A stretch of DNA of 64,000 nt from Verrucomicrobiaceae bacterium (GCA_027491155.1 JAIXWR010000036.1:62001-126000), one strand, 5' to 3'; numbered from the stretch's first letter, positions 37,925 through 48,141 are shown. Translations and numbers: made by a program. Notes: generated from the letters alone by a model not told the origin.

Positions 37925-40900
37925 TTGCGCTCTCCACGGAACAGAACGTCCTTCCCGCGCCCGGCTTCTTCGTGGTCCCGGGCTGCCCTTCTGGTGGCGA
38001 CCGGGTGGTCGGGTCTGGCGGGCGCGGCGCCCACACCGGAGCAGGTCGAGTTTTTCGAGCAGCGGATCCGCCCGATCCTGGCCGGCGAATGCTACGAATG
38101 CCACGGCGCGGAAAAGCAGAAGGGCGGGCTGAGGCTGGATTCGCGGGATGGCTTGCTGGAAGGAGGCGATTCCGGTCCGGCGCTGGTGGCGGGGAAGGCC
38201 GGTGAGAGTTTGTTGATCGGATCGATCACCCATGCCGATCCCGAAGAGCGGATGCCGAAGGATCGTCCGGAGCTGTCGGCCACGGTTGTTGAGGATTTCA
38301 GGAAGTGGATCGACGGCGGGGCGGCGGACCCGCGGGACGACGCTCCGGCGGCGGGGCAGCCGCTTGCAGCCGACTGGGCCGCGGTGTTCGAGGCGCGCCG
38401 CGATTGGTGGAGCTTCAAGCCGCTGCGGAAGATCGAGCCGCCGGCCGGGTCCGCCCGACATCCGGTGGACCGCTTTCTCGATGCGAAGCGGGCCGGGCAG
38501 GGCTTGGAAGCGGCGGCGCCGGCCGAGCGCCCGGTGCTGCTGCGGCGGGTGAGCTTCGCCTTGACCGGGCTGCCACCGTCGCCGGAGGAAATGCAGGCAT
38601 TTCTCGCGGATCAGGCACCCGGTGCCTTCGAGCGAGTGGTCGATCGTTTGTTAGACTCGCCCCGCTTCGGCGAACGTTGGGCGCGACATTGGATGGACCT
38701 GACCCGCTTCGCCGAGACGCATGGCAGCGAGGGTGATCCGGAGATCCCGCATGCCTGGCGCTACCGCGACTATCTGATCCGGGCGATGAATGCGGACGTG
38801 CCCTGGGACCAATTGATCCGCGAGCACGTGGCGGGTGATTTGTTAGAAACGCCGCGGATCAACCGCGAGGAGGGGATCAATGAATCGATGATCGGCCCCG
38901 CGAACCTGCGGCTGGTCGAGCACGGTTTCCAACCGATCGACACGTTGGACGAGCAGGTGAAGACGGTCGACAACCAGATCGACGTGATTTCGAAATCGTT
39001 CCAGGGCCTGACGACGTCCTGCGCGCGCTGCCACGACCACAAATTCGACCCGATCAGTCAGCACGACTACTTCGCGCTCTACGGCGTCTTCGCCAGCAGC
39101 CGGCCGGGGCATGTCGCGATCGATCTGCCGGAGCGGCTGCGGGTGCACCGCGAGGAACTGGTCCGGCTCAAGGCGGCGATCAAGGGCTCGCTGGTGGAGG
39201 CGTGGATGCGGTCCGCGGATGACCTGCATCGGCATTTGGCCGCGCCGGCAGGGTCGTCGGAGTCGAGGCCGTATCCGATTCGCGGGGACGAACTCGCCGA
39301 CAAGATCGCGGCGGCGAAGGAAAGGATCGCGGCGATCGATCACGAGGCCCGCGCCGCTGCGCTGGGCATCCGGGCGGGGGATTCGCGGGTCCCGGCGGAT
39401 CCGCTGGCGGTCTGGACTTTCGAGCAGGACGCGGCCGATTCGCTCGGTGCGCTGGATGGCGAACTTCAGGGCGGAGCGGTGGTCCGGGACGGGCGTCTGG
39501 TGCTCGATGGCAAGGGCTCGTTCCTGCGAACTCCGCCGCTGGCGAAAGCGCTGGGCGAGAAAACGCTCGAGGCCTGGGTCACGGTGGCCGACCTCGATCA
39601 GCGGGCCGGCGGGGTGATCACGGTGGAAAGCGGGGACGGGCGGGTGTTCGACTCGATCGTCTATGCCGAAGGATCGCCGCGGAACTGGATCGCCGGCAGT
39701 GATTTCGCAAACCGCTCCCGGAACACCGGCGGCTCGCAGGAAAGCGCGAAAGCGGACGAAGTGGTTCACCTCGCGATCGTCTATCGGGCGGATCACCGCA
39801 TCGCCGTGTTCCGCAACGGCTTGCCCTATGGCGAGCCCTACGTGGCGGCGGGCGATGCCGGAAAGCTTCGCTCTTTCGAAGCGGGGGACGCGCGGGTTCT
39901 GTTAGGGATGCGCCACACCGGCGGCGGCAATCCGTTTTTCACCGGGTCGATCGAGGAGGCACGGCTCTACGACCGCGCGCTGAGTGCCGAAGAGCTGGCG
40001 GCATCGTTCCAATCGGGTCCCGGCCGGGTGGCGGCGGAGGAGATCGCGAAGGCCCTGACGCCGGAGCAGCGGGCGGAGCGTGAGCAGCTCATCGCGGCGA
40101 TCATGGGCGATGCCGCCGCGCTTGCCGAGCGCTTCCCGGATTACACCCGCCAGGAAGCCGCCCGCCAGCGCTTGCTGGGTGCCTTGGAGAGCGCCGCCAA
40201 GGATCCCGCGCATCCTTTGCACCGCGGGCAGCAGTCGCCCGGGCCGGCTCCGGTCGCAGGGGAATTCACCACTTTCTGGGATGCCCGGATCCGGGAAGGC
40301 GAGCCGTGGTTCGCGCTCGGGATCAATCCGCCGGAAACGCGGGGGCAGCCCGGTGGATTCGTCATCGAGCCCGAGGGCGACGCGGTGCTCGGCGGTCTGT
40401 TGCCGGCCGGGGTTTACAGCCATCTCCTGTCGTCGAAACACCATGGCGTCTTCGCCTCGCCGCGCTTCAAGGTGGCCAGCGGCGCGATCAGCGTGCTGGT
40501 GGTCGGCGGCCAGGGCGCGCGGGTGCGGTTGATCCCCGACAACTACCCGATCGGCGGCGATCAGATCTTTCCGCAGGCGACGCTCAACAGCTCGAAGCCG
40601 ACCTGGGTCCGGCTCGATACCGCCTACCGCAAAGGGACGATGGCCCATCTCGAATTCGTGACGGCGGGCGATTCGCTGTCGCGCGAACGGGCCCAGAGCG
40701 GCCCCGGCGGCCGCTCGTTCTTCGGGGTCTCGCGGGTGGTGTTTCATGAAGGCGCGAGTCCTCCTGCGGATGCCTTGCCACCGGTCGCCGCGAACACGGC
40801 GGAGGAGATCCACCGCCGGTTGAAGGAGGCCATTTCCGCGTGGAAGGATGACGTTCTAACAGACGGGCAGCACGCGTTTCTCGACGCCTTCGTGCGCAGC

Positions 40901-41953
40901 GGATTGCTTCCGACTTCGATCGCGGAGGTGCCGGGCCTGGAGGCTTTGGTCGCGGACTACCGCAAGCTCGAGGCCGCGATTCCCGAGCCACGTCGTGCGC
41001 CGGGGGTGTATGAGACGGTCGCCACGGACGCCCCGCTGATGGCCCGCGGCGACCACTTGAAGCCGGGGGAAACGGTGCCCCGCGGTTACCTTGAACTTGT
41101 CTCTAACAGGCCGTACGAGACCCGCCGGAGTGGTCGGCTGGAGCTCGCGGACGATCTGACGCGCGCCGACAATCCGCTGACGTCCCGGGTCATGGTGAAC
41201 CGCCTGTGGCATCACTTGTTCGGCCGCGGGCTGGTGGCGACGGTCGACAATTTCGGCCGGCTGGGAGATCAACCAAGTCATCCCGAGCTGCTGGATTATC
41301 TGGCGGCGCGTTTTCAAGAGCAGGGCTGGTCGGCGAAGGAGATGATCCGCTTCCTGGTCACCACCGAGGCCTGGCAGCGGTCGAGCGAGGCCACGCCGGA
41401 AGCCCGGGAGATCGATCCGGACAACCGCTGGCTTTCGCATTTCCGCGTGCGCCGGATGGAAGGCGAGGCGGTGCGCGACAGCCTGCTGGCGATCAGCGGG
41501 CGGCTCGACACGACGATGTTCGGCCCCGGTGCCGATGCCCTCGCGGCACCGGACGGGCAACGGCGGCGGAGCGTGTATCTGACCATTCGGCGCAATGCCC
41601 TGAGTCCCTTCCTCGCGGTGTTCGACGCGCCGCGGCCCTTCACCACGCTGGGCCGGCGCGATGCGACGAACGTGCCCGGGCAGTCGCTGGCGCTGCTGAA
41701 CGATCCCTTCGTCATCGAGCAGGCCGACCGCTGGGCGGGGGTGCTGTTAGAGACACGGGAGAGCGCCGACGCGAGGGTGAAGCGGATGTTCCTTCAAGCG
41801 CTCGGCCGCGAGCCGTCGGCGAAGGAGATGGAAATGATCCGCGCCTATCTCGCCGACCTTGCCCGCGAGCACGGCCCGGACGGCGAGCGACGGGTCTGGC
41901 GCGACCTCGCGCAGTCGATCTTCAATTTCAAGGAACTCATCTACCTCCGTTAG
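37925..41953 (+). CDS. DUF1549/DUF1553 cytochrome-like protein with LamG domain
   Basis: About 1342 residues from TTG 37925 (ATG 37853 adds 24). Signal segment 'RAALLVATGWSGLAGA'. Domains in order: planctomycete-type cytochrome C (CYECHG heme site; 'RPILAGECYECHGAEKQKGGLRLDSR'), DUF1549 ('WARHWMDLTRFAET...ARCHDHKFDPI'), a LamG/concanavalin-like domain ('FLRTPPLAKALGEKTLEAWVTVADL'), and DUF1553 ('NRLWHHLFGRGLVATVDNFG...LNDPFVIEQA'). Such proteins occur beside DUF1501 proteins and sulfatases in Planctomycetes and Verrucomicrobia and are linked to polysaccharide breakdown, though the reaction is unknown. A DUF1501 gene follows 15 bp downstream. Confidence 0.92.
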   Translation: MRSPRNRTSFPRPASSWSRAALLVATGWSGLAGAAPTPEQVEFFEQRIRPILAGECYECHGAEKQKGGLRLDSRDGLLEGGDSGPALVAGKAGESLLIGSITHADPEERMPKDRPELSATVVEDFRKWIDGGAADPRDDAPAAGQPLAADWAAVFEARRDWWSFKPLRKIEPPAGSARHPVDRFLDAKRAGQGLEAAAPAERPVLLRRVSFALTGLPPSPEEMQAFLADQAPGAFERVVDRLLDSPRFGERWARHWMDLTRFAETHGSEGDPEIPHAWRYRDYLIRAMNADVPWDQLIREHVAGDLLETPRINREEGINESMIGPANLRLVEHGFQPIDTLDEQVKTVDNQIDVISKSFQGLTTSCARCHDHKFDPISQHDYFALYGVFASSRPGHVAIDLPERLRVHREELVRLKAAIKGSLVEAWMRSADDLHRHLAAPAGSSESRPYPIRGDELADKIAAAKERIAAIDHEARAAALGIRAGDSRVPADPLAVWTFEQDAADSLGALDGELQGGAVVRDGRLVLDGKGSFLRTPPLAKALGEKTLEAWVTVADLDQRAGGVITVESGDGRVFDSIVYAEGSPRNWIAGSDFANRSRNTGGSQESAKADEVVHLAIVYRADHRIAVFRNGLPYGEPYVAAGDAGKLRSFEAGDARVLLGMRHTGGGNPFFTGSIEEARLYDRALSAEELAASFQSGPGRVAAEEIAKALTPEQRAEREQLIAAIMGDAAALAERFPDYTRQEAARQRLLGALESAAKDPAHPLHRGQQSPGPAPVAGEFTTFWDARIREGEPWFALGINPPETRGQPGGFVIEPEGDAVLGGLLPAGVYSHLLSSKHHGVFASPRFKVASGAISVLVVGGQGARVRLIPDNYPIGGDQIFPQATLNSSKPTWVRLDTAYRKGTMAHLEFVTAGDSLSRERAQSGPGGRSFFGVSRVVFHEGASPPADALPPVAANTAEEIHRRLKEAISAWKDDVLTDGQHAFLDAFVRSGLLPTSIAEVPGLEALVADYRKLEAAIPEPRRAPGVYETVATDAPLMARGDHLKPGETVPRGYLELVSNRPYETRRSGRLELADDLTRADNPLTSRVMVNRLWHHLFGRGLVATVDNFGRLGDQPSHPELLDYLAARFQEQGWSAKEMIRFLVTTEAWQRSSEATPEAREIDPDNRWLSHFRVRRMEGEAVRDSLLAISGRLDTTMFGPGADALAAPDGQRRRSVYLTIRRNALSPFLAVFDAPRPFTTLGRRDATNVPGQSLALLNDPFVIEQADRWAGVLLETRESADARVKRMFLQALGREPSAKEMEMIRAYLADLAREHGPDGERRVWRDLAQSIFNFKELIYLR

Positions 41954-41968
41954 TTAGACCCGCCGGCC

Positions 41969-43384
41969 ATGTCACCGATTTCCTCCGCCCTTTCCCGCCG
42001 CGAGATGCTGCGCCGCTGTTCGCTCGGCTTCGGTTCGCTGGCGATGAGTTCGATGCTCTCGAAGACCGCCGCCGCGGGGGTGGCCGGAACGCCGCATTTC
42101 CGGCCGCGGGCCAAGCAGGTGATCTTCGCCTACATGAGCGGCGGGGTGTCGCATGTCGATTCCTTCGACCCCAAGCCCGAGCTGAAGCGCCGCCACGGCC
42201 AGCCGATGCCGGTGCCGGTGAAGCCGACGATGTTCAACAACAACGGCAACATCATGGCCAGTCCGTGGGAGGCCAAGCCGCGGGGGCAGAGCGGGATCGT
42301 GATGACCGACTTGTTTCCCGAGCTTGCCGCGCTGGCGGACGAGCTGGCGGTGATCCGCTCGATGACCAGCAAGGTCAACGAGCACGCGCAGGGCAACTAC
42401 GCGATCCACACCGGCTTCCCCTTCGTCGGCCATCCCAGCGCCGGGGCTTGGGCCTCGTACGGGCTCGGCTCGGTGAACGAGAACCTGCCCGGTTTCGTGG
42501 TCCTGCAAAGCGGTGGCGCGGTGGTGCCGCATGGCGGGCTGGGTCTCTACAGCAGCGGCTACCTGCCGGCGCAGCACCAGGCATCGATCTTCCAGGTCGA
42601 CCGCGATCCCGCGCTGGCGAACGTCCGGCCGGGCGAGCGCGATGCCTTGCAGCGGCGGCGGCTCCAGTTGATCCGCGATTGCGACCAGCCCTTCGCCGCC
42701 GCAGCGGGGGACGCGCAGGTGGAGGCGGCGATCCGCAACTACGAGACCGCTTACCGGATGCAGACCGCGGTGCCGGACCTGTGCGACATTTCCGGCGAGT
42801 CGGAGGCGACCAAGCGGCTCTACGGGATGGACTCGCCGGACAAATTCACCGCGGCCTATGCACGGCAGTGCCTGGTGGCGCGGCGACTGATCGAGCGCGG
42901 CGTGCGCTTCGTCGAGCTGAGCTGCGTTTCGAGCGGGATCGGTCTCGGCGGTCCCGGCAACCCGTGGGACCAGCACGGGCAGATCAAGGAGGGGCACGGC
43001 TCGATGGCCCGTCAGGTCGACCAACCGCTGGCCGGCCTGATCCGCGATTTGAAATCGCGCGGCTTGCTCGATGAGACGCTGATCGTGTTCACCGGCGAGT
43101 TCGGCCGCACGCCGTTCTCGCAGGGCAGCGACGGTCGCGACCACAATCCTCACGGCTTCAGCATGTGGATGGCCGGCGGCGGCGTCCGCGGCGGCAGCGT
43201 GCTCGGAGCGACCGATGACCTGGGCTATTACGCCGTCGAGGAGGTCTGCAACGTCTATGACATGTGGGCCACCGTGCTGCACTTGTTAGGCATGGACCAC
43301 GAGCAGCTCACCTACCGCTTTGGCGGCCGGGATTTCCGGCTCACTGACGTGCATGGCAAGGTGATGGAGAAGATCCTGGGGTGA
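41969..43384 (+). CDS. DUF1501 protein with Tat signal
   Basis: 471 residues. A twin-arginine signal ([18 protein letters not shown]) directs folded export. The remainder is DUF1501, an alkaline-phosphatase/sulfatase-like fold: '[21 protein letters not shown]', '[23 protein letters not shown]', 'GVRFVELSC', '[41 protein letters not shown]'. It is probably the partner of the upstream DUF1549/1553 protein; the two are almost always adjacent. Enzymatic activity is not established for the family. Confidence 0.92.
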   Translation: MSPISSALSRREMLRRCSLGFGSLAMSSMLSKTAAAGVAGTPHFRPRAKQVIFAYMSGGVSHVDSFDPKPELKRRHGQPMPVPVKPTMFNNNGNIMASPWEAKPRGQSGIVMTDLFPELAALADELAVIRSMTSKVNEHAQGNYAIHTGFPFVGHPSAGAWASYGLGSVNENLPGFVVLQSGGAVVPHGGLGLYSSGYLPAQHQASIFQVDRDPALANVRPGERDALQRRRLQLIRDCDQPFAAAAGDAQVEAAIRNYETAYRMQTAVPDLCDISGESEATKRLYGMDSPDKFTAAYARQCLVARRLIERGVRFVELSCVSSGIGLGGPGNPWDQHGQIKEGHGSMARQVDQPLAGLIRDLKSRGLLDETLIVFTGEFGRTPFSQGSDGRDHNPHGFSMWMAGGGVRGGSVLGATDDLGYYAVEEVCNVYDMWATVLHLLGMDHEQLTYRFGGRDFRLTDVHGKVMEKILG

Positions 43385-43397
43385 CCGTCCCAGTGGC

Positions 43398-44543
43398 TCA
43401 CGCATGCCCGAGCACCCACGAGATGTGCGGGGTGTAGAAATCCGGCTCTAACAGGAACGAATCGTGGCCTTTGTCCGAGTGCACGGTGAGGTGCATCACG
43501 TTGACCTTGGCCTGCTCGAGGTGCTTGACGAGCTCGGTCTGCTCCTCGGGGTAGAAGCAGAAGTCGGAGTCGATCGAGAACACGAGCCACTTCTGGCCGG
43601 CCTCGGCGCAGCGGGAGAAGAGGTCTTCGGGGGTTTCGGCATCGCCTTCGTGGGCGCCGTCGAAGCGCGACCACATGTCGATGATCCGCAGGTAGGTGTT
43701 CGCGTCGAAGCGTTTGGTGAACTTTTTCCCCTGGTGGAGCATGTAGCTCTGGAATTGGTCGCGGACGCGGTACCAGGCGAGGATGTCGTCGGGCTGCACG
43801 ACGTCCTGGCGGGCGCGGCGTTCGATGGCATCGAGGTGGACGAAGGTCTTGTGCGAGATCATCCGGGCGAGCGCCAGGCCGTAGAGCGGGCCCGGGCCGT
43901 CGTAGTAGTCGCCGCCGTTGAAATGGGGATCGTTCTCGATGGCGAGGATCTGTTCGAACAGGATCAGCCGGTTGAGGACGGTGGTCTTGTAACCGGCGGC
44001 GATCGAGATGACGTGTTTGACCCGGTCCGGGAAGCGGGTGGCGAAGGTCAGCGCGATCAGGCCGCCGACGGAGGCCCCGACCACGGCGTGGAGCTTGCCG
44101 ATGCCGAGGTGCTCGAGCAGTTGCGACTGGAGCTGGGCCTGGTCGGCGGCGGTGACGTGGGGGAAGGTCGAGCCGTAGGGCTTGCCGGTGGCGGGGTTGA
44201 CCGAGGCGGGGCCGGTCGAGCCGTAGCAGCCGCCGAGGTAGTTGGCGGAGAGGATGAAATACTTCGAGGTGTCGAGCGCCTTGCCCTCGCCGATGATGTC
44301 GTTCCACCAGCCGTCCTGCATTTCCGGCTGCCAGAGATCGCCGGTGCCGGGAATGGCCGGGGTGTGGCCGCAGGCGTGGTGGGAGCCGGAGAGGGCGTGG
44401 AAGAGGAGGATGGCGTTGCTGCCGTCCGCATTCAGTTCGCCCCAGGTCTCGTAGGCCAGCGTGGCGGCGGGCAATTCGCCGCCTTCGCGGAGGCGGATCG
44501 GCCCGTCGGTGAGGGTGAAGAACTGGGTCTCGGTGTCGGCCAC
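43398..44543 (-). CDS. metX: Homoserine O-acyltransferase MetX
   Basis: 381-residue alpha/beta hydrolase that acylates homoserine with acetyl- or succinyl-CoA in methionine synthesis. Triad: nucleophile in VVGASVGGL, Asp in 'FSIDSDFCFYPEEQ', His in 'HSDKGHDSFLLE'. N-terminal 'AYETWGELNADGSNAILLFHALSGSHHACG' is the family hallmark and 'NYLGGCYGSTGP' the oxyanion region. Acetyl versus succinyl specificity is not settled here. I searched the upstream 190 bp for a SAM riboswitch and saw only the repeat at 44596-44728. hom lies 39 kb away. Confidence 0.94.
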   Translation of the reverse strand: MADTETQFFTLTDGPIRLREGGELPAATLAYETWGELNADGSNAILLFHALSGSHHACGHTPAIPGTGDLWQPEMQDGWWNDIIGEGKALDTSKYFILSANYLGGCYGSTGPASVNPATGKPYGSTFPHVTAADQAQLQSQLLEHLGIGKLHAVVGASVGGLIALTFATRFPDRVKHVISIAAGYKTTVLNRLILFEQILAIENDPHFNGGDYYDGPGPLYGLALARMISHKTFVHLDAIERRARQDVVQPDDILAWYRVRDQFQSYMLHQGKKFTKRFDANTYLRIIDMWSRFDGAHEGDAETPEDLFSRCAEAGQKWLVFSIDSDFCFYPEEQTELVKHLEQAKVNVMHLTVHSDKGHDSFLLEPDFYTPHISWVLGHA

Positions 44544-44595
44544 GGCGGCGCGGGTCTAAGGCCGCGGCGGGGAATTGGCCAGTCCAATCAAGGGC

Positions 44596-44728
44596 ATGTA
44601 GCGGCGGTCTGCGACCGCCGGTGGCTGTAAACGAAGCGACGGGTGGGTCGTTTGCTCCCTAGGGACGAGGCGTGCCGTTAGGGTGGATTCGGTTACAAAG
44701 TGCGGCGGTCATAGACGCGCCGCTACAG
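44596..44728. repeat. Intergenic repeat, GTAGCGGCGGTCxxxGACCGCCG family, copy 1
   Basis: Ends TGTAGCGGCGGTC and the inverted GTCATAGACGCGCCGCTACA; internal GTTACAAAGTGCGGCGGTC. Related to 48003-48141 and to the partial copy 63682-63720. No gene in the stretch. Confidence 0.75.
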
Positions 44729-44732
44729 CGGA

Positions 44733-45293
44733 TCAGTTCGCCCGCGGGTCCTCCGGTGCCTCGGCCAGGACGCGATGGTAGGGCGACATCGAACGCAGGA
44801 TTTCCGCCCAGAGCGCGCGGTCGTGGGCCTGGCCCAGCAGCCGGGCGTCCGGTCGTGCGGTGATCCACGCGTTGCGGCGGATTTCGCCCTCGAGCTGGCC
44901 GGCGGTCCAGCCGGAGTAGCCGACGAAGGCCCGGACCAGGGTCCCCGGCTGGCGGCTTCGCTTGATGGCCTGATCGGCGGGGATGCGGACGTGCCACTTC
45001 AGGCGATCGTCATCCGACCACCAGAAGGCGGAAAAGGTGAGGTGCTCGCGCGAGACCGGACCGCCGAGGTGGACGGCGATGTTCTTGAGCGGCTCGAAGG
45101 CGGGGTCCTTGAGGAAATCGCCCACGCTGTGGCCGGTCGGGTGGTTGAGGATCAGGCCGAAAGCTCCCTCGTCGGCGGAGTGGTCGGCGAGGAGGATCAC
45201 CGATCGGTCGAAGATGCCATCGTGGAGGGACGGATCGGCGAGCAGGATCTTTCCCTCGAGGTGGATCGGCGCGTCGGTTTCGGAGTCGCTCAT
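44733..45293 (-). CDS. yqgE: YqgE/AlgH family protein (DUF179)
   Basis: 186 residues. DUF179 signatures: 'GKILLADPSLHDGIFDRSVILLADHSADEGAFGLILNHPTG', 'HLGGPVSREHLTFSAF' and 'VRAFVGYSGWTAGQLEGEIRRNAWI'. Widespread in Gram-negative bacteria, with no settled biochemical role. Start at ATG 45293 is directly before the conserved domain; longer in-frame starts lack similarity. Divergent from the MATE transporter gene. Confidence 0.9.
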   Translation of the reverse strand: MSDSETDAPIHLEGKILLADPSLHDGIFDRSVILLADHSADEGAFGLILNHPTGHSVGDFLKDPAFEPLKNIAVHLGGPVSREHLTFSAFWWSDDDRLKWHVRIPADQAIKRSRQPGTLVRAFVGYSGWTAGQLEGEIRRNAWITARPDARLLGQAHDRALWAEILRSMSPYHRVLAEAPEDPRAN

Positions 45294-45342
45294 GGATGCG
45301 TGAAAAATAATCCAGTCCAGGATTTTGGCGAATGGAATCCCG

Positions 45343-45452
45343 GTAGCAGGACGACTGCGTCGTTCCGGCGGGGCGGGGTTTGGAGGGAAGTGCGGCGCGG
45401 GTTTCTGGCTTCGATCCGCCCCCAACGGAACGGCGCAGCCGTCCCGCTACTA
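45343..45452. repeat. Inverted repeat GTAGC(A/G)GGACG(A/G)CTGCG(T/C)CGTTCCG
   Basis: Left arm GTAGCAGGACGACTGCGTCG and right arm ending CGCAGCCGTCCCGCTAC pair over about 25 bp with a few mismatches, flanking about 60 bp. It lies in the yqgE-MATE intergenic region. No second copy noticed in the window. Confidence 0.65.
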
Positions 45453-45500
45453 ACGGCGGTTGCACCGCGAGGCGGGAGCCGCTACGCCTCGCGGCGAGCG

Positions 45501-46922
45501 ATGTCGAAGCCCGGAGCCAGTTTGGAAGCGAGCCAGCGAGCGGTTCCGGAAGTGGCTCTCGGCGGGCGTTTGGCAGGGCTTTCACTGCCACGGCAAGTGG
45601 CGGTGCTGGCGGTCTGGCCGCTACTGGAGCAGATCCTTGCCTTCTGCGTCGGCTTCACCGACCTCCTGATCTCCGGGCGGATCGGCGAGGGGGCGGAGGG
45701 CGTGGCGATCCTCGATGCGATGGGCCTCGGCGGCTATGTCGGCTGGTTTTTCAACATCCTCCAGGGGGCGGTGGCGACCGGGGTGATGGCGCTGGTGTCC
45801 CGCGCGACCGGTGCCCGCGATGCCGACCTCGCCCGGCGCGGCCTCGGCCAGGGGCTGTGGCTCGGGATCGCGGCGGGCCTGGTCTCGCTGACCGCCCTGC
45901 AGGTCGGGATTCCGGCGCTGATCCGCGCCGTCGGCCTCACGCCCGCCGCGGCGGTGCATGCCGAGGATTTCCTGCGCATTCTCGCGATTTCCGGTCCTTT
46001 CAGCGGCGCGATGTTCGCGGTCAACGCGGCGCTCCGCGGCGCGGGGGACACCCGCACGCCCTTCATCGGGATGTGCGTGGTGAACGTGGTCAACATGGCC
46101 GTGAGCTGGCTGCTCGCGCTGGGCCCGGAGCCCTACGGCGGGCATGGAGTGGCGGGCATCGCCACCGGCACGCTCTGCGGCTGGATCTCCGGCCTGGCCA
46201 CCGTTTCGCTGCTGCTGGCGCGGAAAAGCGGCGTGCTGGGCTGGAGCCTTGCGGGCTTGACAGTCCACCGCGAGACGATGGGCCGGATCCTCCGCGTCGG
46301 CGCGCCGCAGTCGCTCGAGATCGGGCTGATGTGGAGCATCCACGCCTACGGCATCCACGTGATCGCGACCCTGCCCGGTGAGGGAAACCTCGCCGCGCAC
46401 ATCCTGGCGATCCGAGTCGAGTCGATGAGCTTCCTGCCCGGCTGGGCGATCGCCACCGCCGGTGCGGCGCTCGTCGGGCAGTATCTCGGGGCGGGCTCGA
46501 AAGAGATGGCGGTCCGTGCGGTGCGGCTTTGCTGGAAGATCGGGGCGACGCTGATGGGCGTGATCGGCGTGCTTTTCATCTTCGGCCGCGACGCGCTGAT
46601 CGAGTTGATGGCCCCGAAGAGCCCGGCGCTGTGGCCGATCGCCTCGCCGCTGGTGCTCATCTGCGCGGCGGCCCAGCCCTTCTTCGCGACCTGCATCATC
46701 CTCAAGACCTCGATGCGCGGCGCGGGGGCGACGAACGTCGTGATGCGCTGGTCCTTCGGCAGCATGATCTTCTACCGGATCGGCGTGCTGTGGTTCTTCA
46801 AGGACCAGCCGTGGTTCGACCTGAACTTCGTCTGGGTCGTGCTTTCGCTCGATCTGTTCACCCAGGCGCTGGTGTTCTCGTGGGTCCATTTCCGCGGGAA
46901 ATGGCTGGACGCGAGGGTGTAG
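45501..46922 (+). CDS. MATE-family efflux transporter
   Basis: 473 residues, about 12 hydrophobic segments in two six-helix halves, typical of MATE (NorM-like) Na+/H+-coupled antiporters for cationic drugs or metabolites. Matching motifs: 'LPRQVAVLAVWPLLEQILAFCVGFTDLLISGRIG' (helix 1) and 'AALRGAGDTRTPFIGMCVVNVVNMAVSWLL'; the second half has 'SMSFLPGWAIATAGAALVGQYLGAGS'. ATG 45501 begins the only plausible N-terminus; upstream frame is repeat DNA. It is 37 bp upstream of obgE on the same strand. Confidence 0.93.
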   Translation: MSKPGASLEASQRAVPEVALGGRLAGLSLPRQVAVLAVWPLLEQILAFCVGFTDLLISGRIGEGAEGVAILDAMGLGGYVGWFFNILQGAVATGVMALVSRATGARDADLARRGLGQGLWLGIAAGLVSLTALQVGIPALIRAVGLTPAAAVHAEDFLRILAISGPFSGAMFAVNAALRGAGDTRTPFIGMCVVNVVNMAVSWLLALGPEPYGGHGVAGIATGTLCGWISGLATVSLLLARKSGVLGWSLAGLTVHRETMGRILRVGAPQSLEIGLMWSIHAYGIHVIATLPGEGNLAAHILAIRVESMSFLPGWAIATAGAALVGQYLGAGSKEMAVRAVRLCWKIGATLMGVIGVLFIFGRDALIELMAPKSPALWPIASPLVLICAAAQPFFATCIILKTSMRGAGATNVVMRWSFGSMIFYRIGVLWFFKDQPWFDLNFVWVVLSLDLFTQALVFSWVHFRGKWLDARV

Positions 46923-46959
46923 GCTGGCGCATTGACCCGTTCCCGCATTTCATCCCGTC

Positions 46960-48006
46960 ATGTTCATCGATCACATCCGCATCTTCGCCAAGGCCGGCGA
47001 CGGCGGGAACGGAGCCGTCTCCTTCCGCCGCGAGAAGTTCGTGCCCCGCGGCGGCCCGGACGGCGGCGATGGCGGGAAGGGCGGCGACGTCATCCTGGTG
47101 GTCGACCCGTCCACCGACAACCTGCGGCAGTTCCACTACGACCCGAAGCTGATCGCCAAGAAGGGCAACAACGGGGCAGGGGTCCGCAAGACCGGCAAGG
47201 GCGGAGAAAAGGTGATCGCCAAGGTCCCGCCCGGCACGGTGGTTTACAAAAGCAACGCGGAGACCGTGCAGGAAGCCGTCGAGCTGGAACGCGGCGACGA
47301 GGGGATCGACCTGGAACCGGTCGCGGACCTGACCGAATACGGCCAGGAGTTCGTCCTGTGCAAAGGCGGCAAAGGCGGGCTGGGGAACTCGAATTTCGCG
47401 ACCCCGACGCACCGCACGCCGACCGAATCGACGCCGGGTGAAGAAGGCGAGTCCGGCGTCTATTACCTCGAGCTCCGCCGGATCGCCGATGCCGGCCTGG
47501 TCGGCTTCCCGAACGCCGGCAAGTCGACGCTGCTCAGCAAGCTTTCCCACGCCCAGCCGAAGATCGCGGCCTATCCCTTCACCACGCTCCAGCCGATGGT
47601 CGGGGTGGTGGAGTTCGGCGGCTTCCGCCGCTGCACGGTGGCGGACATTCCCGGGCTGATCGAAGGCGCGCACGACAACCGCGGCCTGGGCCACGAGTTC
47701 CTGCGCCACATCACCCGCTGCCGGGTGCTGCTGTTCGTCGTCGACATGGCCGGCAGCGAGGGCCGCGATCCGGTGTCCGACTTGCAGATCCTGCGCAAGG
47801 AGATCAGCGAGTACGACGAGGAACTGGCGCGCTTCCCGTGGATCGTGGTCGCGAACAAGATGGACCTCGAGGGCGCGGAGGAGAATTTGAAGGCCTTCGA
47901 GCAGCGCTTCCCGAAAGTGCGGGTGATCCCGATCTCCGCCGAGATGGAAGAGGGGCTCGAGGCCTTGAAGCTCTTCCTCAACGATGAAGTCGGATACCGG
48001 GTGTAG
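46960..48006 (+). CDS. obgE: GTPase ObgE
   Basis: 348-residue essential GTPase in 50S maturation and stress response. Obg domain (1-158) has the glycine-rich 'GGKGGDVILVV' and 'GGKGGLGNSNFATPTHRTP'. G domain: G1 GFPNAGKST (about 166-175), switch I 'AAYPFTTLQP', G3 'DIPGLIEGAHDNRGLGHEFL', G4 NKMD, G5 'ISA'. No extra C-terminal domain beyond the G domain. The last 40 nt of this gene are repeated imperfectly at 48880-48919, behind an inserted vapBC pair. Confidence 0.97.
   Translation: MFIDHIRIFAKAGDGGNGAVSFRREKFVPRGGPDGGDGGKGGDVILVVDPSTDNLRQFHYDPKLIAKKGNNGAGVRKTGKGGEKVIAKVPPGTVVYKSNAETVQEAVELERGDEGIDLEPVADLTEYGQEFVLCKGGKGGLGNSNFATPTHRTPTESTPGEEGESGVYYLELRRIADAGLVGFPNAGKSTLLSKLSHAQPKIAAYPFTTLQPMVGVVEFGGFRRCTVADIPGLIEGAHDNRGLGHEFLRHITRCRVLLFVVDMAGSEGRDPVSDLQILRKEISEYDEELARFPWIVVANKMDLEGAEENLKAFEQRFPKVRVIPISAEMEEGLEALKLFLNDEVGYRV
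47966..48006 (+). repeat. Direct repeat, obgE 3'-end copy (putative insertion boundary)
   Basis: Starts CTTGAAGCTCTTCCTCAACG and ends CGGATACCGGGT. The same stretch recurs at 48880-48919 with about four mismatches. It marks the left boundary of the region holding vapBC. Confidence 0.7.
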
Positions 48007-48141
48007 CGGCGGCGCTTGTAGCGGCGCGTCTATGACCGCCGCTGACTGTCAACGAAGCAACGGGGGACTCGGTCCAAGCATCCGTGAATTCGAGCGGAGC
48101 TTTCCGTCGCTTCATTTACAAAGTGCGGCGGTCGCCCCGCT
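48003..48141. repeat. Intergenic repeat, GTAGCGGCG family, copy 2
   Basis: GTAGCGGCG twice at the left end, GTCTATGACCGCCGCTGACTG, a spacer, then TTTACAAAGTGCGGCGGTCG. Clearly related to 44596-44728. Together with the following roughly 110 bp it fills the gap before the vapB start; no gene is seen there. Confidence 0.7.

Noticed and set aside
44544-44732. SAM-type riboswitch upstream of metX
   Set aside because: The region holds only the GTAGCGGCG repeat; no SAM-aptamer core could be seen.
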